Shown: positions 14,244 through 20,540 of the stretch, in pieces
How positions within the stretch are numbered: the first letter of the stretch is position 1
Layout: each line of letters begins with the position of its first letter
DNA from: JAOADN01 sp046155885
GTDB lineage: Bacteria; Pseudomonadota; Alphaproteobacteria; Rhodobacterales; Rhodobacteraceae
Direction of reading: 5' to 3'
NCBI GenBank assembly: GCA_046155885.1
Contig: JBJXFU010000030.1
Span: 1 to 20,540, forward strand
Length of the DNA stretch: 20,540 bases
The notes under the pieces: model-generated
Told to the model about the DNA's origin: nothing
Seen by the model: only the letters and a program-made list of their open reading frames with translations
Database searches by the model: none
Translations under genes and position numbers: made by a program

Positions 14244-14251
14244 CCGGTCAG
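14240..14251. repeat. 12-bp palindrome containing both convergent stop codons
   Basis: CTGACCGGTCAG is a perfect palindrome. The leuB TGA is at 14241-14243, and the opposing gene's stop (TGA on the other strand) is at 14250-14248, so symmetry puts both stops inside it. The stem is short and lacks a T run, so it is a doubtful terminator. Confidence 0.6.
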
Positions 14252-15834
14252 TCTTCAGTCGATCTGCGCCGGGCCTCGCCATGGGTCGGCGATGCGGCCG
14301 ATGCCACCGTCCCATAGTGGCCGATCCGCTCCAGGTGCCCGGCCGTGCGCTCCGCCCAGCGCAGGGCGTCCGTCATGTCGAAAACGTCCGTCACCCCGCT
14401 GCCGTCTGCGGCGCTCTCGACCAGCATCCTCCGCCTCAGGTCCTGTGCCCTGCGGCCGATCTGCCGGGAAAGACATCCCAGCCGGCCCGCCGTCGTCGCG
14501 TCTGACGGATGGCGGGAAAGGTGCCGCGCCATCAGGCCGAGCGGGATCGTCACCCGTTCGAATCCCGGCGTCCGGCGCAGCAGGGCCTCCCGTTCCACCT
14601 GCCCCGCCCGATCCAGAAGCCGATGCAGGTGATCGATCCGGTGCATCAGGGCGGCCGCCCGCGCAAGGGGGCCTTCCCGCCCCCCGGGCAGGCCGATCCG
14701 CGTCACGAACCCTTCGGACTCCTCGACGGCGCGGCGGGCGGCGTCCGGATCGGTGGCGGAAGCTTCGCCCGAAAGCGTCCGGGCGATGTCGGCGGCCACC
14801 GCCGCGGCGATCCGGTCGGTCGTCGCCCGCACCGCGTCCAGGGCCGTTTCGGGCTCGTCGAGAAGGTCGGGATCCGGCGGGTCCGGCAGGCTGCCTTCCC
14901 GCCCGGGAACCAGCCGCACGATCATCCTGGCGAAACTCCCCGCGAACGGCAGGATCAGGATCGCGCCCGATAGGTTGAACAGCGTGTAGAAGGCCGTGAT
15001 CGCGGTCGGACCGTTGCCGGTCATAGCGCCTAGGGCCGGCAGCAGGTCAAGGCAGGCGAAGGCGAACAGGGCCGTGACAAGATTGAACCCGACATGCGCA
15101 TAGGCGGTGCGGCGCGCATCCACCGGCTTGCCCGCCGTCACCACCAGGGTCTTCGCGCTGGTGCCGATGTCCATTCCGATGACAAGCGCCCCGGCTTGCA
15201 GAAGATCGACAGCGCCTCCGGCGAACAGCACCAGTACGGCCGCGACCCCGGCGCCCGATGATTGGATGACCGCGGTGAAGGCGGCGCCCGTGGCCACAAG
15301 CGCGAGGCGCCCGGGAAGCGTGTCGGCGCCCGCCAGAACCGCGGCGAGCGCTGGTTCCACCGCGGCCATCGCATTCTGCATGATGTCAATCCCGAGGAAG
15401 ACCAGGGCGAAGCCCGCCAGCGCCCCTCCCGCACGGCCGAGGCCCTCGCGGCCCAGCAGCATCGCCAGCGCGGCCGCGAACAGCAGGGGCATCGCCAGCG
15501 TCCCGAGGTGAAGCTTCAGCCCGAGGATCGCGACCATCCAGCCCGTGGCCGTCGTTCCGACATTGGCGCCCATGACCACGCCCAGCGCCTGCGGAAAGGT
15601 CATCAGGCCGGCCGAAACGAATCCGATCACCGTCAGGATCGTCGCGCTCGACGATTGCAGAACCGCCGTCGCCACGGCACCCGCCGCGGCGCCGCTCAGC
15701 GGTGTCCGCGTGAACCGGGCGAGGATCGCGCGGAGACGGCGGCCGCCGAGCCTCCTCAGCGCCTCGGTCATCGCCTGCATCCCGTACAGGAACAGACCGA
15801 ACCCGCCGGCCAGTGACAGCGCGTCTGCGTTCAT
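14248..15834 (-). CDS. Na/Pi cotransporter family protein with PhoU-like C-terminal domain
   Basis: The 528-residue protein belongs to the bacterial NptA/SLC34-like phosphate transporters. Residues 1-325 form the membrane part and carry the two inverted-repeat signatures expected of the family: QSSSAT at 60-65 and QSSGAG at 191-196. MGANVGTT (88-95) and MDIGTSAKT mark the paired second motifs. From about 345 to the end the protein is soluble, helical and charged, consistent with a PhoU-like regulatory domain. It would move phosphate into or out of the cytoplasm with sodium. ATG 15834 is preferred to an in-frame ATG at 15882 because the membrane domain begins about seven residues later. No pho box was identified upstream. 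Confidence 0.9.
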   Translation of the reverse strand: MNADALSLAGGFGLFLYGMQAMTEALRRLGGRRLRAILARFTRTPLSGAAAGAVATAVLQSSSATILTVIGFVSAGLMTFPQALGVVMGANVGTTATGWMVAILGLKLHLGTLAMPLLFAAALAMLLGREGLGRAGGALAGFALVFLGIDIMQNAMAAVEPALAAVLAGADTLPGRLALVATGAAFTAVIQSSGAGVAAVLVLFAGGAVDLLQAGALVIGMDIGTSAKTLVVTAGKPVDARRTAYAHVGFNLVTALFAFACLDLLPALGAMTGNGPTAITAFYTLFNLSGAILILPFAGSFARMIVRLVPGREGSLPDPPDPDLLDEPETALDAVRATTDRIAAAVAADIARTLSGEASATDPDAARRAVEESEGFVTRIGLPGGREGPLARAAALMHRIDHLHRLLDRAGQVEREALLRRTPGFERVTIPLGLMARHLSRHPSDATTAGRLGCLSRQIGRRAQDLRRRMLVESAADGSGVTDVFDMTDALRWAERTAGHLERIGHYGTVASAASPTHGEARRRSTED

Positions 15835-15978
15835 GGCCCCCCCAGTCCGGGCCACCTTCGCAAAGTCCGCACCACTCAACAAGCGCGCAGCCGGGCGACC
15901 CGGCCGGCAGATCGACGGGGAAGTCGCAGGCCGGATGCCGCCGTCGTCGCCTTCGGCACTGTGCTCCGGGTGCGCCGC

Positions 15979-16353
15979 CTAGCTCATGCTCCGCATCAGT
16001 TGCGCGGGGGTGAAGAAGCCCTTGTCCAGCTGACAGACCCGGTTGTCGTGCCGCCAGAACCACGCCAGGTTCCCGGCCATCCGGCCGCTGGAGTCCAGCT
16101 TCACGATCACCCGGTTCCGGCTGCGGCCCTTCGCGGTGGCCCCGAGGCCCACGCAGTCCTTTTTCAGGAAACCCTCGCCCGCGCCCTTCACCGTGCTGTC
16201 CACATTGGTAAGCCCATGGCCGGTCTACTGGGCATTCGGGGACTTTTCGGTGATCTTGCCCATGGTCACGCCGCCCTGCAGCTGGCCGAGCGTGTCGGCG
16301 ACCGTGACATGCCCGCGTTCGTCGTCGTTGTACTTCAGAACCGGAATCTGCGT
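15979..16353 (-). pseudogene. small gene of unknown family, start lost and amber codon inside
   Basis: Read leftward, one frame stays open from about 16392 to the TAG at 15981-15979 except for a single TAG at 16227-16225. The encoded text is coherent on both sides: QIPVLKYNDDERGHV and VTMGKITEKSPNAQ before the stop, TGHGLTNVDSTVKGAGEGF and MAGNLAWFWRHDNRVCQ after it. A strong GGGAGGAG ribosome site (16367-16360) stands six bases before ACG at 16353, exactly where an ATG would be expected. Two point changes (ATG to ACG, and probably TGG to TAG) would restore a 124-residue protein. Alternatively a GTG at 16203 could start a 74-residue product. I do not recognise the family. Confidence 0.5.
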
Positions 16354-16514
16354 CGCACTCTCCTCCCTGACAATCCGCCGCGCGAAAGGTAGACCGGCTT
16401 TCCCCGGCCCACGCCCCGGAATCCGCGCGCCCCGCCTGGGATTTCCTCTGTCGGCCCTTGCGCCCGGTGGCTGAGCGATTCAGAACCCCTGCCATCGCAA
16501 CCGGACCCGATTCC

Positions 16515-17492
16515 ATGACCAGCCCTGCGGGCAGCCACCTTCGCGGCGCGCTTCTGTCGCTTGCGGCCTTCGGCGTCTATGCCACCCATGACGCGGCGGT
16601 GAAGTTCCTCGGCGGCAGCTACTCGCCGCTGCAGATCATTTTCTTCAGCACGCTTCTGAGCTTCCCGCTCGTCACCATCATGCTGATGCGCGACCCGACG
16701 GACGGAAACCTGCGCCCGCGCCATCCCTGGTGGGTGGCGGCGCGGACCGGGGCGGCGATCGTGACCACGGTCGCGGCCTTCTACGCCTTTTCCGTCCTGA
16801 CGCTCGCCCAAGCCTATGCGATTTTCTTCTCGATGCCGCTGATGATCACGCTTCTCGCCATCCCGCTGCTCGGCGAACGTGTCGGTCCCCGGCGGGGGAT
16901 GGCAGTGGTCGCCGGCCTTGCCGGCGTGCTGATCGTGCTCAGGCCCGGCAGCGCGCCCATTGGCCTCGGCCAGGTCGCGGCGCTGGTCGCGGCGACGACC
17001 GGGGCCTTCGTGTCGGTGGTGGTCCGGAAGATCGGGCAGGACGAACGTTCGGCCGTGATCATGCTCTACCCGATGGTCGCCAACTTCATCTTCGCGGCCG
17101 CGATCCTGCCCTTCGTCTACCGGCCGATGCCCTTCGCGCATCTGGCGCTTCTGGGGCTGATGTCGGCGCTGGGCTTCGCGGGGGGGCTCTTCATCATCGC
17201 TGCCTATCGCCGGGCGCCCGCCGTGGTGGTGGCGCCGATGCAGTATTCCCAGATTCTCTGGGCGGCGCTCTACGGCACGCTTTTCTTCCGCGAACGGCTG
17301 GACCTCTGGACGGCTGTCGGCACCGCCATCATCATCCTGTCCGGCGTCTACATCGTCCTGCGCGAAGACAGCCCGCGCGTGTCGAAGAACCGCCCTGTCC
17401 TCGCCACCCAGGGGCGCGCCGAAACCGGCATCTTCCCGCGGCTTCTCGGCCGCATCGCACCGCGCGACCGGAGCCGCGGCGAGGGGTCGTGA
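16515..17492 (+). CDS. EamA/DMT family transporter
   Basis: The 325-residue membrane protein has about ten hydrophobic segments, in two EamA halves: roughly residues 8-145 and 152-290. The first half starts LLSLAAFGVYATHDAAVKFL and has AQAYAIFFSMPLMITLLAIP with PLLGERVGPRRG. The second shows IIAAYRRAPAVVVAPMQYSQILWAALYGTLFFRERL, the matching end-of-domain motif. These carriers export or import small metabolites such as amino acids, and the substrate here is unknown. ATG 16515 is preferred to ATG 16458, which would add a polar stretch. The C-terminal 35 residues are basic and probably cytoplasmic. The tRNA-Pro promoter begins six bases after its stop. Confidence 0.88.
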   Translation: MTSPAGSHLRGALLSLAAFGVYATHDAAVKFLGGSYSPLQIIFFSTLLSFPLVTIMLMRDPTDGNLRPRHPWWVAARTGAAIVTTVAAFYAFSVLTLAQAYAIFFSMPLMITLLAIPLLGERVGPRRGMAVVAGLAGVLIVLRPGSAPIGLGQVAALVAATTGAFVSVVVRKIGQDERSAVIMLYPMVANFIFAAAILPFVYRPMPFAHLALLGLMSALGFAGGLFIIAAYRRAPAVVVAPMQYSQILWAALYGTLFFRERLDLWTAVGTAIIILSGVYIVLREDSPRVSKNRPVLATQGRAETGIFPRLLGRIAPRDRSRGEGS

Positions 17493-17497
17493 AACCC

Positions 17498-17526
17498 TTG
17501 CAAAGGCCGGGCCGAGGGTTTAACCC
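17498..17526 (+). promoter_or_regulatory. promoter of tRNA-Pro
   Basis: TTGCAA (17498-17503), a 17-base spacer and TAACCC (17521-17526) stand 11 bases before the mature tRNA 5' end. This is the expected distance for a tRNA gene with a short leader. Confidence 0.7.
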
Positions 17527-17537
17527 CCCGCCACGGT

Positions 17538-17614
17538 CGGAGCGTAGCGCAGTCTGGTAGCGCACCTGCTTCGGGAGCAGGGGGTCGGAGGTTCGAATCC
17601 TCTCGCTCCGACCA
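17538..17614 (+). tRNA. tRNA-Pro, anticodon CGG
   Basis: The 77 bases fold as a full cloverleaf. The acceptor arm CGGAGCG pairs with CGCTCCG. The D arm is GCGC/GCGC around a loop containing GG. The anticodon stem CCTGC/GCAGG holds the loop TTCGGGA, giving anticodon CGG. The variable loop is GGGTC, and the T arm GGAGG/CCTCT holds TTCGAAT. Discriminator A and CCA are encoded. It reads CCG proline codons, which are very common in this GC-rich genome. No clear T-run terminator follows. Confidence 0.96.
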
Positions 17615-17635
17615 AATCCGGGATCGCCCGCCCGG

Positions 17636-18682
17636 TCACGACAGATCCCCCGACCACAAAGCTTCGTAGACCCGACCGATCGCCGCCGCTTCCCCGGTGA
17701 CCGAGAAGCCGGCTTCGACCCGGCGTCGCGCGGACCGGCCAAGCGTCTCGATGCGGGCGGGATCGGCGAGAAGCGCTCGGACCGCCCCGGCGGCCTCGTC
17801 CGGTTCGACGATCAGCCCCGCCTCGCCCTGGCCCACGAAGGCGCGAAAGTGCCCCGCCTCGGTCGCCACCACCGGAACGGCACAGGCCATCGCCTCAAGC
17901 GGGGTCACCCCATAGCCTTCGTATCGGGGCAGCGCGACCAGAAGCGAAAGCCCCGGCAAGAGTGCCGCAAGCCGTTCGGGCGGCAGTTCGCCGGGGAACA
18001 GGATGCGGTCGGCCAGCCCCGCCGCCGCGACGCGCTGGCGGAGTCGGTCGAGAAACCCGGCATCGCGGCCCCGCGCCTGCCCTATCGCCAGTGCAGTCAC
18101 CCCCGGCAGCCCGGGCAGGGTGCGGATCGCGCTGTCGACGAAGCGGTCAGTGCCCTTTTCGGGGCGGATGCGGCCGACGGTGGCGATCCCGGCCGTACCG
18201 GGAAAGCCGCTGGCGGCCCAGGCGGCGCGGCGGTCGGTGGCGGGGCGGAAGGTTCCGGTATCGACACCGTGGGGGATCACCGCCGCGACGTGCTTCAGGA
18301 ACCCCGCCGCTTCGTCGGTGGTGGCGATCACCCGATCCATCCGCGAGATCAGCCAGCGCGGCCAGGCCGAGTGCCGTCGCTGCGCCGCCGAAGTGAAGAC
18401 GATGCGGATCGGCAGCCGCAGGACATCGCGCGCGATGATCGCCGCCTGCATCTCGGGATTGCGGCGGACGTGCCAGATGGTGAACGCACGGCCAGGCTTC
18501 GGATGGCGCGAAAGCCGGATGGCTTCGCGCAGGCTGACCGGCTCGGGCAGCCCCGGCAGCGGATGGCCGGCGAGCCGGAGGTCGAGCGTCTTCGCCTGTT
18601 CGCGCGCCACCGCGGCGGCGGTGGCCGAGACGCCGGTGAAGCGGCGGTTCAGGTTGGTGACGATGAGGTCGGGCGCGGTCAC
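17636..18682 (-). CDS. glycosyltransferase family 4, LpcC-like (LPS core)
   Basis: The 348-residue protein is a GT-B fold glycosyltransferase. The N-terminal acceptor half has VTNLNRRFTGVSATAAAVAR and FTIWHVRRNPEM. The C-terminal donor half has ATVGRIRPEKGTDRFVD (167-183) and the GT4 E-x7-E motif in RYEGYGVTPLEAMACAVPVV (255-263). The early RRFTGVSAT and HVRRN blocks resemble LpcC-type mannosyltransferases of alphaproteobacterial lipopolysaccharide core synthesis. Donor and acceptor remain inferred. No signal peptide or membrane span is seen, so it should act at the cytoplasmic face of the inner membrane. The start is GTG at 18682. It is divergent, with an 80-base gap, from a GT29-like gene that may decorate the same glycan. 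Confidence 0.85.
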   Translation of the reverse strand: MTAPDLIVTNLNRRFTGVSATAAAVAREQAKTLDLRLAGHPLPGLPEPVSLREAIRLSRHPKPGRAFTIWHVRRNPEMQAAIIARDVLRLPIRIVFTSAAQRRHSAWPRWLISRMDRVIATTDEAAGFLKHVAAVIPHGVDTGTFRPATDRRAAWAASGFPGTAGIATVGRIRPEKGTDRFVDSAIRTLPGLPGVTALAIGQARGRDAGFLDRLRQRVAAAGLADRILFPGELPPERLAALLPGLSLLVALPRYEGYGVTPLEAMACAVPVVATEAGHFRAFVGQGEAGLIVEPDEAAGAVRALLADPARIETLGRSARRRVEAGFSVTGEAAAIGRVYEALWSGDLS

Positions 18683-18762
18683 GGCCGGGGTTGTGGCAGA
18701 AGCGCGCCGGACCTGGCAAGGGCCGACTGTTCAAGCGCCGGGGGCGTGATAAGGAGGGCGCC

Positions 18763-19383
18763 ATGCCGCCTTCGCGCCTCAGCTTCCTGATCGCCCGCAG
18801 CCTGCGCCGGGAAGCCGCCCTGATGCGCCTTTCGGTGCCACGCGCCGCGCTGGCGGCCCAGGCGGCGGGGCAGCGCATCGCGCTCGTCGGGAACGCGCGC
18901 GCGCTGTCGTCGGGCGACTCGGGAGCCGCCATAGACCGGGCGGACATGGTCGTCCGCATCAACCGCGCGCCGACGCCATCGACCCGCACCCACGGGATGC
19001 GGACCGACTGGCTGATGCTGGCCGCGTCGGTCACGTCCCAGGACCTCACCCGCATCCGCCCGGGCCGCATCCTCTGGATGTCGCCCAAGCGGAAGCGCCT
19101 GTCCTGGGGCGTGTCGACCTCGCCGGGCTTCTACCTCCACCCCCGCGCCGACCACACCCGCCTGCGCGACGCCCTCGGCGCGCCGCCCACCACCGGCCTC
19201 CTGGCGATCGACCTTCTTCTCTCGCTCAACCCCGCAAGCCTCACCCTCTACGGCTTCGACTTCTTCGCCTCGCTCTCGCTCACCGGCAGCCGCAAGGCCG
19301 CCCAGGTGCCCCACGATTTCGCCGCCGAAAAAGCCTGGGTCGAAGCCCGCGCCGCCCGCGACCCGCGCCTGCGCTTCGGCTGA
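18763..19383 (+). CDS. glycosyltransferase family 29 (sialyltransferase-like) protein
   Basis: The 206-residue protein carries a compact GT29-like domain. The motif-L-like region is RIALVGNARALSSGDSG to VVRINRAP and HGMRTDW (38-83). A motif-S-like part is PPTTGLLAIDLLLSL (141-155) with LYGFDFF after it. A last block, PHDFAAEKAW (183-192), holds the His and Glu usual near the active site. It has no membrane anchor, unlike eukaryotic enzymes. ATG 18763 follows an ideal AAGGAGG at 18751-18757, which rules out an in-frame start at 18691. Bacterial GT29-like proteins probably act in surface polysaccharide synthesis. Whether this one transfers sialic acid or another sugar cannot be said. The neighbour is an LpcC-like glycosyltransferase. 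Confidence 0.75.
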   Translation: MPPSRLSFLIARSLRREAALMRLSVPRAALAAQAAGQRIALVGNARALSSGDSGAAIDRADMVVRINRAPTPSTRTHGMRTDWLMLAASVTSQDLTRIRPGRILWMSPKRKRLSWGVSTSPGFYLHPRADHTRLRDALGAPPTTGLLAIDLLLSLNPASLTLYGFDFFASLSLTGSRKAAQVPHDFAAEKAWVEARAARDPRLRFG

Positions 19384-19478
19384 GTTGCATCAATTCGGGT
19401 GATAGCGCGCGCCGGGGCCTTTCGCCGCGCCGGGCGATGGGCTAAGGCCCGCCCCGTCCTGAAACCGGAGAAGGCCAG

Positions 19479-20501
19479 ATGGGCTATCGTGTCGTTGTCG
19501 CCGGTGCCACGGGGAACGTGGGCCGTGAAATGCTGAACATCCTCGCCGAACGGGAATTCCCCGTCGACGAAATCGCCGCGCTTGCCAGCCGCAAGTCGCT
19601 GGGCTCGGAAGTCAGCTTCGGGGACAAGACACTGAAGACCAAAGACCTCGACGCCTTCGACTTCACCGGCTGGGACATCGCGCTTTTCGCCATCGGCTCG
19701 GACGCCACGAAAATCTACGCGCCCAGGGCGGCGGCGGCGGGCTGCGTGGTCATCGACAACTCCTCGCTCTACCGCTACGACCCGCAGGTCCCGCTGGTGG
19801 TGCCGGAAGTGAACCCCGACGCGGTGATGGGCTACAAGGCCAGGAACATCATCGCCAACCCCAACTGCTCGACCGCGCAGATGGTGGTGGCGCTGAAGCC
19901 GCTCCACGACCGGGCGCGGATCAGGCGGGTGGTGGTGGCAACCTACCAGTCGGTCTCGGGGGCGGGCAAGGAAGGCATGGACGAGCTCTGGAACCAGACC
20001 AAGTCGATCTACAACCCGGTGTCGGAAGTTCCGGCGAAGAAATTCGCCAAGCAGATCGCCTTCAACGTCATCCCGCAGATCGACGTCTTCCTGGACAGCG
20101 GCGAGACCAAGGAAGAATGGAAGATGTTGGCCGAGACGAAGAAGATCCTCGACCCCAAGATCAAAGTCACCGCCACCTGCGTGCGGGTGCCGGTCTTCGT
20201 CGGCCATTCCGAGGCGGTGAACGTCGAGTTCGAGGATTTCCTCGACTGGGAAGAGGCGACCGACATCCTGCGCGAGGCGCCCGGCGTGATGGTCGTCGAC
20301 AAGCGCGAGCCGGGGGGCTACATCACCCCGATCGACTGCGTCGGCGACTACGCCACCTATGTCAGCCGCATCCGCCAGGACCAGACCATCGACAACGGGT
20401 TGTCGATGTGGATCGTCAGCGACAACCTGCGGAAGGGCGCGGCGTTGAACGCGGTGCAGATCGCCGAGACACTGGGCATCCGGGCGCTGAAGAAGGGGTG
20501 A
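19479..20501 (+). CDS. asd: aspartate-semialdehyde dehydrogenase
   Basis: Asd reduces aspartyl phosphate with NADPH to aspartate semialdehyde, the branch point to lysine, diaminopimelate, threonine and methionine. The 340-residue protein has the nucleotide-binding VAGATGNVGREML at the N-terminus, IDNSSLYRYDPQVPLVVPEVN, the nucleophile Cys130 in NPNCSTAQM, VATYQSVSGAGKEG, and the catalytic His243 in RVPVFVGHSEAVN. Length and motifs are complete. ATG 19479 is preceded by GGAGAAGG. A -10-like TAAGGC at 19443-19448 stands 30 bases upstream with a weak -35, and resembles the arrangement in front of hemF and leuB. A strong hairpin follows the stop. The gene seems monocistronic. Confidence 0.96.
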   Translation: MGYRVVVAGATGNVGREMLNILAEREFPVDEIAALASRKSLGSEVSFGDKTLKTKDLDAFDFTGWDIALFAIGSDATKIYAPRAAAAGCVVIDNSSLYRYDPQVPLVVPEVNPDAVMGYKARNIIANPNCSTAQMVVALKPLHDRARIRRVVVATYQSVSGAGKEGMDELWNQTKSIYNPVSEVPAKKFAKQIAFNVIPQIDVFLDSGETKEEWKMLAETKKILDPKIKVTATCVRVPVFVGHSEAVNVEFEDFLDWEEATDILREAPGVMVVDKREPGGYITPIDCVGDYATYVSRIRQDQTIDNGLSMWIVSDNLRKGAALNAVQIAETLGIRALKKG

Positions 20502-20509
20502 GCGGCGGC

Positions 20510-20540
20510 GCTGACGGCCTTCCGGCGGAAGGCCGTCAGC
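20510..20540 (+). terminator. strong hairpin terminator after asd (window edge)
   Basis: GCTGACGGCCTTCC (20510-20523) and GGAAGGCCGTCAGC (20527-20540) are perfect complements, giving a 14-pair stem with a GGC loop nine bases after the asd stop. The window ends at the stem, so a following T run cannot be seen, but this is almost certainly the asd terminator. Confidence 0.8.

Noticed and set aside
13059..14315. Long leftward open frame opposite leuB
   Set aside because: It is dominated by His, Arg and Gly repeats of shadow type, and leuB itself is complete and certain.
17604..17635. tRNA-Pro as an integration attachment site
   Set aside because: No integrase gene follows the tRNA, and no second copy of its 3' end was noticed in the window.
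1..20540. CRISPR array, prophage, toxin-antitoxin pair or defence island
   Set aside because: No regular repeat-spacer pattern, phage structural genes, integrase or typical small toxin-antitoxin pairs were found; the only mobile DNA seen is the decayed IS630.

Overview
The window is very GC-rich, densely coded DNA that reads as chromosome from an alphaproteobacterium of the Rhodobacteraceae (Rhodobacter/Paracoccus-like). The grounds are the protein sequences (alphaproteobacterial-type ClpS and HemF, a DUF1491 protein, an LpcC-like core glycosyltransferase), frequent GTG starts, and short overlapping gene junctions. No taxonomic search was possible, so the genus is open.

Layout: 1-232 is a gene-poor edge with an 18-bp perfect palindrome, a 12-bp direct repeat and an orphan rightward terminator. 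233-2876 carries three leftward genes: a YdjA-type nitroreductase, a class II histone deacetylase/acetylpolyamine amidohydrolase-like enzyme, and a HAD phosphatase. 2939-4394 carries clpS and an RsmC-like methyltransferase rightward. 4404-5182 is a leftward pair of overlapping, clearly paralogous small lipoproteins. 5328-9144 is a tightly packed rightward operon: hemF, a LysE-type exporter, cobT, cobS and a CobC-like phosphatase. It joins oxygen-dependent haem synthesis to the last steps of cobalamin nucleotide-loop assembly, two branches of tetrapyrrole metabolism. A DUF1491 gene, recO and an MFS transporter follow.

11944-13036 is a decayed IS630-family insertion sequence with two frameshifts, two in-frame stops and a lost catalytic glutamate. 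13137-15834 is a convergent pair, leuB and a Na/phosphate cotransporter, whose stop codons share one 12-bp palindrome. 15979-16353 is a broken small gene that lost its start and gained an amber codon. 16515-17614 carries an EamA transporter and tRNA-Pro(CGG) with a clear promoter. 17636-19383 is a divergent pair of glycosyltransferases, GT4 and GT29/sialyltransferase-like, probably acting on surface polysaccharide. asd ends the window with a strong terminator hairpin.

Most of this is ordinary chromosomal housekeeping. I did not find a convincing new multi-gene system. The items most worth checking are the paired lipoproteins, the GT4/GT29 pair, the possible small transcript at the left edge, and the two decayed loci.
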